In this document: piece after piece, positions 1 through 8,057 of the stretch
Layout: each line of letters opens with the position of its first letter
How positions within the stretch are numbered: position 1 is the first letter of the stretch
Assembly: GCA_963662985.1 (NCBI GenBank)
Contig: OY760067.1
Span: forward strand, 2,170,001 to 2,234,000
From: G963662985 sp963662985
GTDB lineage: Bacteria; Chloroflexota; Anaerolineae; Anaerolineales; UBA11579
Reading direction: 5' to 3'
Length of the DNA: 64,000 nt
Made by a program: the position numbers and the translations under genes
The notes under the pieces: generated by a model
What the model was told of the DNA's origin: nothing
Databases searched by the model: none
Seen by the model: the letters and a program-made list of their open reading frames with translations, nothing else

Positions 1-63
1 TTTTAATGATGTTGATAGTCATTCTAATTTTTTTGTAAGTTATTTTTTATGGAGGTCTACGTA

Positions 64-3000
64 ATGAGTAAAAGAACCATTACAACAATTGATGGGAACT
101 TGGCTGCTGCTTCCGTTTCATACCCAGTAAACGAAGTTATCGCAATTTTCCCGATCACTCCTTCTTCACCTATGGGTGAATGGGCAGACCAATGGGCTGC
201 TGAAGGAAAGAAAAATATCTGGGGTACGATTCCTCTGGTGCAAGAAATGCAATCAGAAGGTGGTGCCGCAGGTGCAGTGCATGGTGCATTGCAAACAGGC
301 TCCTTGACAACGACATTTACAGCCTCACAAGGTTTGTTGTTGATGCTCCCGAATATGTATAAGATTGCGGGTGAATTGACTCCTACCGTGTTCCATGTGG
401 CTGCTCGTTCTGTGGCTGCACAAGCTTTGTCCATTTTTGGTGAACATAGCGATGTGATGGCAGCTCGCTCCACTGGGTTTGCGATGTTGGCATCTAACAG
501 TGTGCAAGAAGTGGTGGACTTGGGGGCAATTTCTCAGGCTGCAACTTTGAAGGCACGTGTGCCAGTAGTACATTTCTTTGATGGTTTCCGTACTTCTCAC
601 GAAATTCAAAAAGTGGAAATGATTTCTGAAGATGATATTCGTGAAATGATGGATGACTCTTTGGTGCAAGCTCACCGCGCTCGTGCAATGAGCCCTGACA
701 ATCCTACAATCCGTGGGACTGCTCAAAACCCGGATGTGTTCTTCCAAGCTCGCGAATCTGTGAATCCTTTCTACAATGATATGCCTGAAATCGTGCAAAA
801 AGAAATGGATAAATATGGCAAGTTGGTTGGCCGACAATATCATTTGTTTGATTATGTGGGCGCTGCGGATGCTGAACATGTGATTATTTTGATGGGTTCT
901 GGTGCAGAAGCTGCTGAAGAAGCCGTTGACTATTTGACCGCTAAGGGTGAAAAAGTTGGTTTGTTGAAAGTTCGTTTGTTCCGCCCGTTCTCTGTGAAAC
1001 ATTTTGTGGATGCATTGCCGAAGACCGTGAAAAAGGTTGCTGCAATGGACCGCACTAAGGAACCTGGTTCCGCTGGCGAACCTCTTTATCAAGATGTGAT
1101 CACTGCTTTGGCCGAAGAAGATCGCGGCGATATCAAGGTGATGGGTGGTCGTTATGGTCTTTCTTCTAAGGAATTTACCCCCGCTATGGTGAAGGGTGTT
1201 TTCGATGAGATGAAGAAGGCTGACGCTAAGAAACATTTCACAGTTGGGATTGAAGATGATGTGACCCATTTGTCTTTGGATTATGATCCTGATTTCTCCA
1301 CTGAAAGCGACGAAATTACACGCGCTTTGTTCTACGGGTTGGGCTCTGATGGTACCGTGGGTGCTAACAAAAACTCAATCAAGATCATTGGTGAAGAAAC
1401 TGAATATTATGCACAAGGTTACTTTGACTATGATTCTAAGAAGGCTGGGACGGTTACTACTTCTCACTTGCGCTTTGGTCCGAAACCGATCAAATCTACT
1501 TATTTGATTAACAAGGCAAGCTTTGTGGCCTGTCATCAATTCTCCTTCTTGGAAAAATATGACATGTTGAAGACTGCTGTGAAGGGTGCTACTTTCTTGT
1601 TGAATAGCCCTTATGATGCTGAAGAAACATGGAAAGAATTGCCTTACGAAGTTCAAAAGCAAATTATCGACAAAGAAATTAATTTCTATGTGGTGGATGC
1701 TTATGAAGTGGCTAAGAAGACTGACATGGGTGCCCGTGTGAACACTATTTTGCAAACTTGTTTCTTTGCAATTTCTGGTGTGTTGCCTAAGGACGAAGCA
1801 ATTGCTCAAATTAAGAAGGCAATTAAGAAGACTTATAGCAAGAAGGGTGAAGATGTTGTTCAAAAGAACTATCACGCAGTGGATCAAGCTTTGAGCCACT
1901 TGGTGAAGGTGGATGTTCCTGCTGAGGCTACTTCTAGCACTCATATGGCACCTCCTGTTCCGAATACTGCTCCTGAATTTGTGAAGGATGTGTTGGGCAC
2001 AATCATTAAGAAGGAAGGGAATAGCTTGCCTGTGAGCGCTATGCCCAATGATGGTGTGTATCCGACTGCCACAACTATGTTTGAAAAACGAAATATTACC
2101 CTTGAAGTTCCGATTTGGGAACCTGATACTTGTATCCAATGTGGTAAGTGTACGTTTGTATGTCCACATGCAGTGATTCGTGGGAAGGTTTATGAGCCTG
2201 CATTATTGGAAAATGCTCCTGCTACTTTCAAGAGCAAAGATGCTAAATTCCGTGAATTCCCTGGGGATATGTTCACGATTCAAATTTCTACGGAAGACTG
2301 CACTGGTTGTGGACTTTGTGTGGAAGCATGTCCTGCTACTTCTAAGGAAGACCCGACTCGCAAGGCGATCAATATGGGTGACGTGTTGCCGATTGCTGAA
2401 GACGAACGCGATAACTGGGCATTCTTTATGGATATTCCTCAAAAAGACCGCAATGCTTTCAAGTTCAATTCTGTGAAGAATTCTATGTTGTTGCGCCCGT
2501 TGTTTGAGTTCTCTGGTGCATGTGCCGGCTGTGGTGAAACTCCTTATGTGAAGTTGTTGAGCCAATTGTTTGGTGACCGCGCTGTGATTGCGAATGCAAC
2601 TGGTTGTTCCTCTATTTATGGTGGTAACTTGCCGACAACTCCTTGGGCTAAGGATGAACATGGCCGTGGCCCGACTTGGAACAACTCTTTGTTCGAAGAT
2701 AATGCTGAATTCGGTTTGGGGATGCGCTTGACTTTGGATAAGCATAATGAATATGCTATCGAAATGGTGAAGGCGATGTATGATGAGCTAGGTTCTGATT
2801 TGGCAGAAGGTCTTTTGACTGCTGACCAAAGTGACGAGCCAGGGATCAACGCCCAACGTGACCGTGTTTTGGTTTTGAAGAAGAAGTTGGAAGAAATTGG
2901 TACTCCTCAAGCGATGAATCTTTTGAGCTTGGCCGATAATCTTGTGAAACGCTCTATGTGGATCATGGGTGGTGACGGTTGGGCTTATGATATTGGCTAT

Positions 3001-3618
3001 GGTGGTTTGGACCATGTGTTGGCTTCTGGGCGCAACATTAATGTGTTGGTGTTGGATACGGAAGTGTATTCTAATACGGGTGGTCAAGCTTCTAAGGCTA
3101 CTCCTCGCGCTGCGACTGCTAAGTTTGCTTATAAGGGTAAGGATATTCCTAAGAAGGATTTGGGGATGATCGCGATGGCTTATGGGTATGTTTATGTGGC
3201 GAAGGTTGCGATGGGTGCGAGCGATGTGCAAACTTTGAAGGCTTTCATTGAAGCGGAAGCTTATGATGGTCCTTCTTTGATCATTGCTTATAGCCATTGT
3301 ATTTCTCACGGGATTGACATGCGCGATGGTTTGAGCCAACAAAAGAAGGCTGTTGAATCTGGTGTGTGGCCTCTTTATCGCTTCAACCCCACTTTGGCTG
3401 AAGAAGGTAAGAATCCGTTGGTGATTGATTCTAAGGATCCGAAGATTTCTGTGGAAGAATATGCTTATGGCGAGAACCGCTATCGCAATTTGCTCCGCTT
3501 GGATGAAGAACGAGCTGAGAAGTTGATGAAGTTGGCGAAGTCTGATGCGAAGGGTCGCTGGGATCTTTATGGTCAAATGGCGAAGATGCATTATGACCGA
3601 GTGAATGACGAGGAATGA
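64..3618 (+). CDS. nifJ: Pyruvate:ferredoxin (flavodoxin) oxidoreductase
   Basis: This cytoplasmic enzyme oxidises pyruvate with CoA to acetyl-CoA and CO2 and passes two electrons to ferredoxin or flavodoxin. The 1184-residue single chain has the full homodimeric PFOR length. Two ferredoxin-type cluster motifs are visible, CIQCGKCTFVCP at about residue 690 and CTGCGLCVEACP at about 746. CAGCGE at about 820 and GGDGWAYDIGYGG at about 969 belong to the thiamine diphosphate and proximal cluster domain. An upstream in-frame ATG lies at 49, but GGAGG at 51-55 sits 8 bases before the ATG at 64, so that start is chosen. Leucine is almost always TTG, a strong codon bias that fits a highly expressed central enzyme. 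Its presence implies fermentative or anaerobic pyruvate use. Identity is near certain. Confidence 0.97.
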   Translation: MSKRTITTIDGNLAAASVSYPVNEVIAIFPITPSSPMGEWADQWAAEGKKNIWGTIPLVQEMQSEGGAAGAVHGALQTGSLTTTFTASQGLLLMLPNMYKIAGELTPTVFHVAARSVAAQALSIFGEHSDVMAARSTGFAMLASNSVQEVVDLGAISQAATLKARVPVVHFFDGFRTSHEIQKVEMISEDDIREMMDDSLVQAHRARAMSPDNPTIRGTAQNPDVFFQARESVNPFYNDMPEIVQKEMDKYGKLVGRQYHLFDYVGAADAEHVIILMGSGAEAAEEAVDYLTAKGEKVGLLKVRLFRPFSVKHFVDALPKTVKKVAAMDRTKEPGSAGEPLYQDVITALAEEDRGDIKVMGGRYGLSSKEFTPAMVKGVFDEMKKADAKKHFTVGIEDDVTHLSLDYDPDFSTESDEITRALFYGLGSDGTVGANKNSIKIIGEETEYYAQGYFDYDSKKAGTVTTSHLRFGPKPIKSTYLINKASFVACHQFSFLEKYDMLKTAVKGATFLLNSPYDAEETWKELPYEVQKQIIDKEINFYVVDAYEVAKKTDMGARVNTILQTCFFAISGVLPKDEAIAQIKKAIKKTYSKKGEDVVQKNYHAVDQALSHLVKVDVPAEATSSTHMAPPVPNTAPEFVKDVLGTIIKKEGNSLPVSAMPNDGVYPTATTMFEKRNITLEVPIWEPDTCIQCGKCTFVCPHAVIRGKVYEPALLENAPATFKSKDAKFREFPGDMFTIQISTEDCTGCGLCVEACPATSKEDPTRKAINMGDVLPIAEDERDNWAFFMDIPQKDRNAFKFNSVKNSMLLRPLFEFSGACAGCGETPYVKLLSQLFGDRAVIANATGCSSIYGGNLPTTPWAKDEHGRGPTWNNSLFEDNAEFGLGMRLTLDKHNEYAIEMVKAMYDELGSDLAEGLLTADQSDEPGINAQRDRVLVLKKKLEEIGTPQAMNLLSLADNLVKRSMWIMGGDGWAYDIGYGGLDHVLASGRNINVLVLDTEVYSNTGGQASKATPRAATAKFAYKGKDIPKKDLGMIAMAYGYVYVAKVAMGASDVQTLKAFIEAEAYDGPSLIIAYSHCISHGIDMRDGLSQQKKAVESGVWPLYRFNPTLAEEGKNPLVIDSKDPKISVEEYAYGENRYRNLLRLDEERAEKLMKLAKSDAKGRWDLYGQMAKMHYDRVNDEE

Positions 3619-3712
3619 TTTTCACGCTTAGCGTGAAAAAATGGAGTTTTCTCTGAAAACTCCACGATTAAGTAGTATGAGAGCACCCTCCTTTTTAGGA
3701 GGGTGTTTTTTA
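3619..3712 (+). terminator. Three stacked hairpins ending nifJ
   Basis: Three consecutive stem-loops follow the nifJ stop codon. The first pairs TTCACGC with GCGTGAA (3621-3637). The second pairs TGGAGTTTTC with GAAAACTCCA (3642-3664). The third pairs CACCCTCC with GGAGGGTG (3684-3705) and is followed by a T tract. Only the third looks like a classic intrinsic terminator; the first two may stabilise the mRNA 3' end. Confidence 0.8.
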
Positions 3713-3745
3713 TTGTATAATGTTAGAAAGTGATGGGAGGTTAGA

Positions 3746-4597
3746 ATGTCATTAACAGAATATGAACATAATTATTGGGCAAAGGAAATATTATCTTATT
3801 TAATTTCACACTTAGATAATATAAATGGAAACATTTATATAACATATAAAAATTTAGCAATGGAGATTGATTATCCAATTGAGCCTAAAGGTAGTTATTT
3901 TGGAAAAATGATAGGAAATACTCTAGGTGTGATGGGACATTTAATTGATGGTATTAGGATTGATGGTGAAGAAATCCCTCAAATTCAAGCTTTAGTTGTT
4001 AAAACATCTAATAAATTACCAGGAGATGGATTAAAAGAATTTATTGAAGGCTATGAAAATCTTTCTGACGAGAAAAAGAAAGATAAAATGATTGAAATAT
4101 ATGATGAAATTAATAAATTTGGTACTAGATGGTATAAACTATTAGATGTTTTAGGGATTCGAAATAATAGAATAAATGAAAAAATAATAACTGCTAAAGC
4201 AAAATATAATCCTTTTGGTAGTGAAGGATCTCCAGAACATAGAGCATTAATTAGGTATATTTTAGAAAATCCTCAGACTATTGGTATATTAGAAAATGTA
4301 GAAGCATATCCTGAATATCCATTAAAATCTGGCGATAAAATCGATATTTTTTTTGATTCTGATCATACGATGTATGCTGTGGAAATAAAATCAAGAAGGT
4401 CAGGAAAAGATGATCTTGAAAGAGGATTATATCAATGTATCAAATACAAAAAAATATTGGAAGCGGAAAATTTAGTAAATAATAGAGATTGTATTGTCGA
4501 AACTTATCTAGTTATTGAGAAGGATTTACCAAAAACAATTGAAAGGATAAGGAAGAAACTTGAAATTAAAGTTTTTGAAAATATTACATCAAATTAA
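3746..4597 (+). CDS. PD-(D/E)xK nuclease-like protein, standalone
   Basis: I do not recognise a named family, but the C-terminal third carries a nuclease-like signature. D200 (in GDKID) is followed by E213-x-K215 on the next strand (VEIKS) and Q230 on a helix, the D...ExK...Q order of the PD-(D/E)xK fold. The N-terminal part is mostly helical, with a VVKTSNKLPGDG segment resembling accessory regions of some HNH and other nucleases. It is soluble, 283 residues, with a clear GGGAGG site 5 bases before the ATG. Base composition is far more AT-rich than nifJ or the atp genes, which suggests horizontal acquisition. No methyltransferase or helicase partner is adjacent, so a classical restriction system is not supported. 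A role in defence or in DNA processing is inference. Confidence 0.7.
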   Translation: MSLTEYEHNYWAKEILSYLISHLDNINGNIYITYKNLAMEIDYPIEPKGSYFGKMIGNTLGVMGHLIDGIRIDGEEIPQIQALVVKTSNKLPGDGLKEFIEGYENLSDEKKKDKMIEIYDEINKFGTRWYKLLDVLGIRNNRINEKIITAKAKYNPFGSEGSPEHRALIRYILENPQTIGILENVEAYPEYPLKSGDKIDIFFDSDHTMYAVEIKSRRSGKDDLERGLYQCIKYKKILEAENLVNNRDCIVETYLVIEKDLPKTIERIRKKLEIKVFENITSN

Positions 4598-4602
4598 AAT
4601 TG

Positions 4603-4637
4603 AACTCTTTTCTAATATTTATTATTAGAAAAGAGTT
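4603..4637. terminator. Bidirectional terminator
   Basis: A 14-bp perfect stem, AACTCTTTTCTAAT with its complement, has a 7-base loop. It lies between the nuclease-like gene and the convergent small gene, with A/T tracts on both sides, so it can serve both. Confidence 0.85.
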
Positions 4638-4645
4638 TTAATTTA

Positions 4646-4909
4646 TTATTTTCCTGTAGTAACTTTTGGAGGAATTATCATATTGCTATTAAATTTGATT
4701 CTCCAAATAGATAATTTGTTGAATGGGTTTTCAAAAATAAGCTGATTATTATGTGTTTCTCTTTTTATAATCCAATTAAGTATATCAATTGAATCATCTT
4801 CTGTTGTCAATAATTCAATAACAAATGATTCTTCTTTATCAGTTTTAGTCTCAATATAAATTTTCTCATTAGGATATAGAATTACACCATCAAATATTAT
4901 CCCAGACAT
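4646..4909 (-). CDS. Small hypothetical protein (87 aa)
   Basis: I do not recognise this protein. It is 87 residues, acidic to neutral, without signal peptide, membrane segment or cysteine. The predicted order is mostly beta strands, with a short helix around ILNWIIKR. A weak ribosome binding site (AAAGG) precedes the ATG. It converges on the nuclease-like gene across a shared terminator and has the same AT-rich composition, so the two may have arrived together. Its reality as a gene rests on the intact frame, the start signal and the placement between terminator and promoter-sized gap. No function can be assigned. Confidence 0.55.
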   Translation of the reverse strand: MSGIIFDGVILYPNEKIYIETKTDKEESFVIELLTTEDDSIDILNWIIKRETHNNQLIFENPFNKLSIWRIKFNSNMIIPPKVTTGK

Positions 4910-4994
4910 AATTACCTTTCTATTATTTTATATTTTGAATAGAAGCTGTCGACCACTTCTACTATAAAACGAATTTCAAATTCTAATAATGATA

Positions 4995-5201
4995 TTAGGT
5001 TGTATGACAAGAAGGACAACAATGTTTACAACCATTTGATTTTTTATAATGTTTCTTCGCTTCGGCGACAGCAGTTCTACAATTCGAATGATTTCCAAGT
5101 GGAGTTGTGCTTTTAGTTAAATCTAACCAAGGACAAGAAGAAATATGAACTTCGTGATCGCCATTTGGTTGATCATTATTATTAACATAGTATCGATGCA
5201 T
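4995..5201 (-). CDS. Small Cys/His metal-binding-like protein
   Basis: This 68-residue protein belongs to a widespread but uncharacterised small family. The pattern is NGDHEVH, then a single Cys, an LG turn, a helix with A-x3-AKKHY, then NGCKHCCPSCHTT. Cysteine and histidine spacing suggests a zinc-binding fold. An in-frame ATG lies further upstream, but AAAGGAGG stands 8 bases before the ATG at 5201, which decides the start. A paralog with matching elements lies about 750 bases away on the same strand (5953-6160) and appears broken. Metal binding is inferred from residue pattern only. The protein has no signal peptide and is probably cytoplasmic. Confidence 0.75.
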   Translation of the reverse strand: MHRYYVNNNDQPNGDHEVHISSCPWLDLTKSTTPLGNHSNCRTAVAEAKKHYKKSNGCKHCCPSCHTT

Positions 5202-5599
5202 ATTTATTACCTCCTTTCTTAAAGGATACAGCTTCTTTTTATTCGACATATTTAAAAGAAGTTGTTTTTAAGGGAGGTAATTAGGTTGCTTTGAATTCCC
5301 GGAATGATGGAATTTCTTTGATTTGGAAACTATATCATAGCTCATTTTTTCTATCAATATTTTTATTATTTAGTTAATGGAAATTAATAAAATTCTTATA
5401 ATTCGGATGTTTTTATCTGAATTGAATTCCTGTGTCAGTGGGTGATATCCCCCCTCCGAATTGCTTCGCAATTCTCCTCCCCCCTTTGGCAAGGGAGGTT
5501 CGCTTCGCTCTAAAAGGTCATATTTTAATGATTTTGATGGTTTGTTGAATATTCAAGGAATGATAGAATATTTATAATCATTAAGAAGGTAGGGAGTTT
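5202..5599. other. Gene-free stretch with palindrome and GC-rich repeat
   Basis: No gene is seen here. It holds the ribosome binding site of the small Cys/His gene, an imperfect palindrome at 5400-5423, a GC-rich hairpin repeat at 5449-5515 and a possible -10 box (TATAAT, 5573-5578) for the following membrane protein gene. Confidence 0.6.
5449..5515. repeat. GC-rich hairpin repeat element (putative)
   Basis: In an AT-rich gap, this C-rich block contains two hairpins: GAATTGC/GCAATTC (5458-5474) and CCCTT/AAGGG nested with CCTCCC/GGGAGG (5476-5498), followed by CGCTTCGCTC. The style resembles REP-like or non-autonomous mobile repeats seen scattered in some genomes. No second copy occurs in this window, so the repeat nature is inference. 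Confidence 0.4.
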
Positions 5600-5914
5600 A
5601 TGAATAAGAATACACATCCATTTGCATGTCTGATTTTGTTTGCTTTGTTGTTTAATGTGGTGGTGGGGGTGATTGGGTTTTATGTGCGGAATGTGAAGGC
5701 GGGGCCGGAGATTGCTCCGTTGAATTGGGTTTGGGTTGTGGGGATTTTGACGGTGATTGGGATTATTTGGTCGGTTGTTTTGATGATTACGGATGATTCA
5801 CGTGAGAAGAAATGGGTGTTGTTCGTGACTACACTTTTGTTTGCGTTGTTTGGGGGTGCGTTGGTGAGTATGATTGGGTGGTTGGTGGTGAATAAGGTGG
5901 TTGCTTTCTTTTAG
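5600..5914 (+). CDS. Small integral membrane protein
   Basis: I do not recognise this 104-residue protein. Three hydrophobic segments are evident, at roughly residues 8-30, 42-64 and 72-102, joined by a short charged loop (TDDSREKKW) after the second. There is no cleavable signal peptide, so it is likely an inner membrane protein. AGGGAG lies just before the ATG and a possible -10 box (TATAAT) about 22 bases upstream. A strong terminator directly follows the stop codon. It stands alone between two small Cys/His genes on the opposite strand; no functional link is visible. Confidence 0.65.
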   Translation: MNKNTHPFACLILFALLFNVVVGVIGFYVRNVKAGPEIAPLNWVWVVGILTVIGIIWSVVLMITDDSREKKWVLFVTTLLFALFGGALVSMIGWLVVNKVVAFF

Positions 5915-5920
5915 TTTAAA

Positions 5921-5949
5921 AAAAAGAAGTGGCTGAACCACTTCTTTTT
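5921..5949. terminator. Bidirectional terminator
   Basis: A 12-bp perfect stem, AAAAAGAAGTGG with its complement, has loop CTGAA. It separates the small membrane protein gene from the convergent Cys/His remnant. Confidence 0.85.
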
Positions 5950-5952
5950 CCC

Positions 5953-6160
5953 CTAGAACGTTTTGATGTGACTGCTGCAAATGAGACAACCATTTGTTTT
6001 GTGATAGATCATGTTGGCTTTTTCTATGGCTTGTTGATAGGATTCAAAGTAGCCAAGATAAGTCTTTTGATGAACTGCCTTGAGTTGGTTGCAGTCAATG
6101 TGATGAACTTCGTAGTCTCCATTGACTTGAGGGACGGTCACCTACATAGTAGTTTTTCTT
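5953..6160 (-). pseudogene. Frameshifted paralog of the small Cys/His protein
   Basis: The readable frame gives NGDYEVH, then HHIDC, LGYF, A-x3-AN-x-IYHKTNGCLIC, matching the neighbour at 4995-5201 element by element. Its N-terminal counterpart (KKNYYVGDR, matching HRYYVNN) is present upstream but in a different frame, so one base was gained or two lost between them. The expected start codon is also missing: AGGAGG (complement at 6164-6169) is retained, but no ATG, GTG or TTG follows at a usable distance in the right frame. A GTG at 6141 could start a 62-residue product, but it lacks a ribosome binding site. The C-terminal Cys cluster is shorter than in the neighbour. I read it as a decaying copy; a sequencing or assembly error is the alternative. 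Confidence 0.55.
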
Positions 6161-6467
6161 GTGCCTCCTAATGGGTTATAGGGATGGATTACGAGCTCTC
6201 TCTTCCTTTTCTGGAATAATATTACCCGTAAAAGCATTTTTTACCAATTCGGCGTTTGTACTTATTTTTGTGACAATTGTTTATTTTATATTGTTAAATG
6301 AATGGAGAGATGTTAAAGCGTGTAGTCCCTAGCAAAGGGACTACGCTGAAGAAGCTTTATGTTATTTGCTTTATGACTCAAAGGAGAAAAAAATTTTTCA
6401 TGGAGTCATATTTAGCATATCCAATTAATAGATTTATTGCAATGGGCAATTGTACCTATTTTTAAAA
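6161..6467. other. Gene-free stretch with nested hairpins
   Basis: No gene is seen. A strong nested hairpin lies at 6314-6359: an outer TAAAGC/GCTTTA stem and an inner 11-bp stem around GTAGTCCCT/AGGGACTAC. An 8-bp inverted repeat, TATGACTC/GAGTCATA, follows at 6372-6410. Neither has a T tract, so they are not plain terminators. Function is unknown. Confidence 0.45.
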
Positions 6468-6962
6468 TTAGCGAATGATTGTTATGGTTTGCGTATTTGA
6501 GCTAGCAGTGCCACCTTCTCCAAAACATGAGATTTTGTAGGTGCCGATGTTTACAAGAGGTTGGTTGGTGGTTGGGTCGATGGTGTAATATTGTGCTTGC
6601 CAATTACCTTCTGTGGTGAGAGATTGGGTGCCGGGGATGACGGGGAGTTTGAAGTAGGCGCCATTGGATTCTAAACGGAGATAGGATGTGATGCCTTTGC
6701 CGGTGGCTGTGATGGGATTGCCGATGGCGGCTGTGCTGTCGATGGAGATGAATTTACAAACAACAGCATCTTTTAATGTTTCAGGAACGGTAGTTGGAGG
6801 GATTTCAGTTGGGGTTGGTGTGGGGTCAGGAGGGAGGGGAGTATTACCGACGGTTGGTCCTTCAGGGGGGGCACCTGGGTCTCCTGGTATCGCAAAGGCT
6901 AGCGTTCCAGTTAATGATAAGGCAAGTAAAACTAATAAGAGTAACATCATTTTTTGTTTCAT
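6468..6962 (-). CDS. Secreted protein with Pro/Thr linker and GEGGTAS-type domain
   Basis: This is an exported protein of unknown function. A classic signal peptide covers residues 1-24 (KQKMM then a Leu-rich core, ending near AFA). A Pro/Thr-rich linker follows to about residue 60, with a PTPTPT run. A C-terminal domain of about 100 residues has two cysteines (in VCKF and SCFGEGG), which could form a disulfide. That domain shares TIDPTT, QPLV and C-x-GEGGTAS with the C-terminal half of the protein at 10215-10838. A beta-rich, Ig-like fold is plausible but not proven. GGAG sits 8 bases before the ATG. It is transcribed alone, divergent from the phosphoesterase gene. Confidence 0.75.
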   Translation of the reverse strand: MKQKMMLLLLVLLALSLTGTLAFAIPGDPGAPPEGPTVGNTPLPPDPTPTPTEIPPTTVPETLKDAVVCKFISIDSTAAIGNPITATGKGITSYLRLESNGAYFKLPVIPGTQSLTTEGNWQAQYYTIDPTTNQPLVNIGTYKISCFGEGGTASSNTQTITIIR

Positions 6963-7084
6963 TTTTTTTCTCCAAAATTCGATTGGTTGATTAAATCATC
7001 CCACTAATAAAATTGTGTAACTCGATGAATTAATTAATCTAATTACACTATTAATATTAACGCTATTTTAAAATAGATTCAAGT

Positions 7085-7108
7085 AATTCGGAGTTTTTTG
7101 TCCGAATT
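7085..7108. repeat. Short palindrome AATTCGGA/TCCGAATT
   Basis: A perfect 8-bp inverted repeat with loop GTTTTTTG. A near copy occurs at 5400-5423 (AATTCGGA/TCTGAATT, loop of similar T-rich sequence). Both lie in intergenic DNA upstream of rightward genes. It could be an operator pair or a remnant of a small repeat. Confidence 0.45.
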
Positions 7109-7187
7109 AATTGTTAAAAAAATGAGAGAATATTCGATGTAGAAAGGGATACTCAGGTGGGATTAATTTGTAATTTTTTTTTGATGA

Positions 7188-7193
7188 GATAAT
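7188..7193 (+). promoter_or_regulatory. -10 box of a possibly leaderless gene
   Basis: GATAAT ends 6 bases before the ATG of the phosphoesterase gene, and no Shine-Dalgarno sequence is present. Transcription would start at or beside the start codon. No convincing -35 box is seen. Confidence 0.4.
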
Positions 7194-7199
7194 TCTGGT

Positions 7200-8024
7200 A
7201 TGAAAAAAATAGTGGTGGTGTTAATTGTAATTGTGATCTTGGTTGGGGTGAGTGTGATTGCTCTGGATCAAAGATTGATTGTTCGAAATTATGAAGTTGC
7301 GTCTGATCTGGTGAACGAACCAATTCGTTTAGTGGTGATTAGTGATTTGCATAGTACGGTGTATGGGGAGGGGCAAGAAGTTTTGATTAAGTTGATTGCA
7401 GCACAGGAGCCGGATGTGATTTTGTTGGCGGGGGATATTGTGGATAATAATTTGCCTGAAGAGCCAGCGTATTTGTTTATGGAGAAAGTGGTGGAGATTG
7501 CACCGACTTATTATGTGATGGGGAATCATGAATTTTGGAGTGGTTTTGCTGGGGGAATTCGACAAGAGGCAACAATATTGGGAGTGAACGTTTTACGTAA
7601 TGAAATGGCGACCATGTCTGTTGGGGAGCAGACTATTGCGATTTATGGGATTGATGATCCTGAGTTTGTGAAATATGAACATCGAGATGGGGATGATTGG
7701 GCTGTTGCTTTGGGGAATTTGTGGCAAGAAAATCCGTTTGAGGGGTTCAAAATTTTAATTAGTCACCATCCAGAAAAAGTGGGAGTATATCGACAATTTG
7801 ATTTTGATCTGATTGTCTCGGGGCATGCACATGGTGGACAGGTACGGATCCCTTTTTTGGTGAATGGGTTGGCGGCTCCTGACCAAGGGCTTTTTCCAAA
7901 ATATGCTGGTGGAGATTATCAGTTGAGTGATGAGACTAGATTAATCGTGAGTAGAGGGACGGTTATAAATTCATATCCGAGAGTGTTTAATCGACCTGAG
8001 GTGGTGGTGATTGATTTGCAATAA
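7200..8024 (+). CDS. Membrane-anchored metallophosphoesterase (YaeI-like)
   Basis: The protein belongs to the calcineurin-like metallophosphoesterases, which bind two metal ions and hydrolyse phosphoesters. All five motifs are visible: SDLH (48-51), GDIVD (78-82), GNHE (108-111), SHHP (188-191) and SGHAHGGQ (207-214). A single N-terminal hydrophobic segment (residues 4-22) anchors the enzyme, with the catalytic domain probably outside the membrane. This layout matches the YaeI/YkuE group, which acts on lipid-linked or nucleotide phosphates; the substrate here is not known. The 274-residue length is usual. There is no ribosome binding site, and the -10-like GATAAT lies 6 bases before the ATG, so translation may be leaderless. 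Confidence 0.9.
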   Translation: MKKIVVVLIVIVILVGVSVIALDQRLIVRNYEVASDLVNEPIRLVVISDLHSTVYGEGQEVLIKLIAAQEPDVILLAGDIVDNNLPEEPAYLFMEKVVEIAPTYYVMGNHEFWSGFAGGIRQEATILGVNVLRNEMATMSVGEQTIAIYGIDDPEFVKYEHRDGDDWAVALGNLWQENPFEGFKILISHHPEKVGVYRQFDFDLIVSGHAHGGQVRIPFLVNGLAAPDQGLFPKYAGGDYQLSDETRLIVSRGTVINSYPRVFNRPEVVVIDLQ

Positions 8025-8057
8025 ATCGAATGATTTGTGAGAAAGAGAATGCTCCTT

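Noticed and set aside
325..1269. Long open frames on the minus strand inside nifJ (also near 1375-2169 and 2788-3591)
   Set aside because: They are shadows: nifJ uses TTG for leucine and rarely TTA, CTA or TCA, so stops on the other strand are rare. They lack ribosome binding sites and any recognisable motif.
5929..6171. 80-codon rightward frame overlapping the Cys/His remnant
   Set aside because: The minus strand reading matches a neighbouring gene motif by motif, and this frame has no motif or start signal.
6314..6359. attC-like integron site in the nested hairpin
   Set aside because: The GTTRRRY and RYYYAAC core sites are not both present, and no integrase or cassette structure is nearby.
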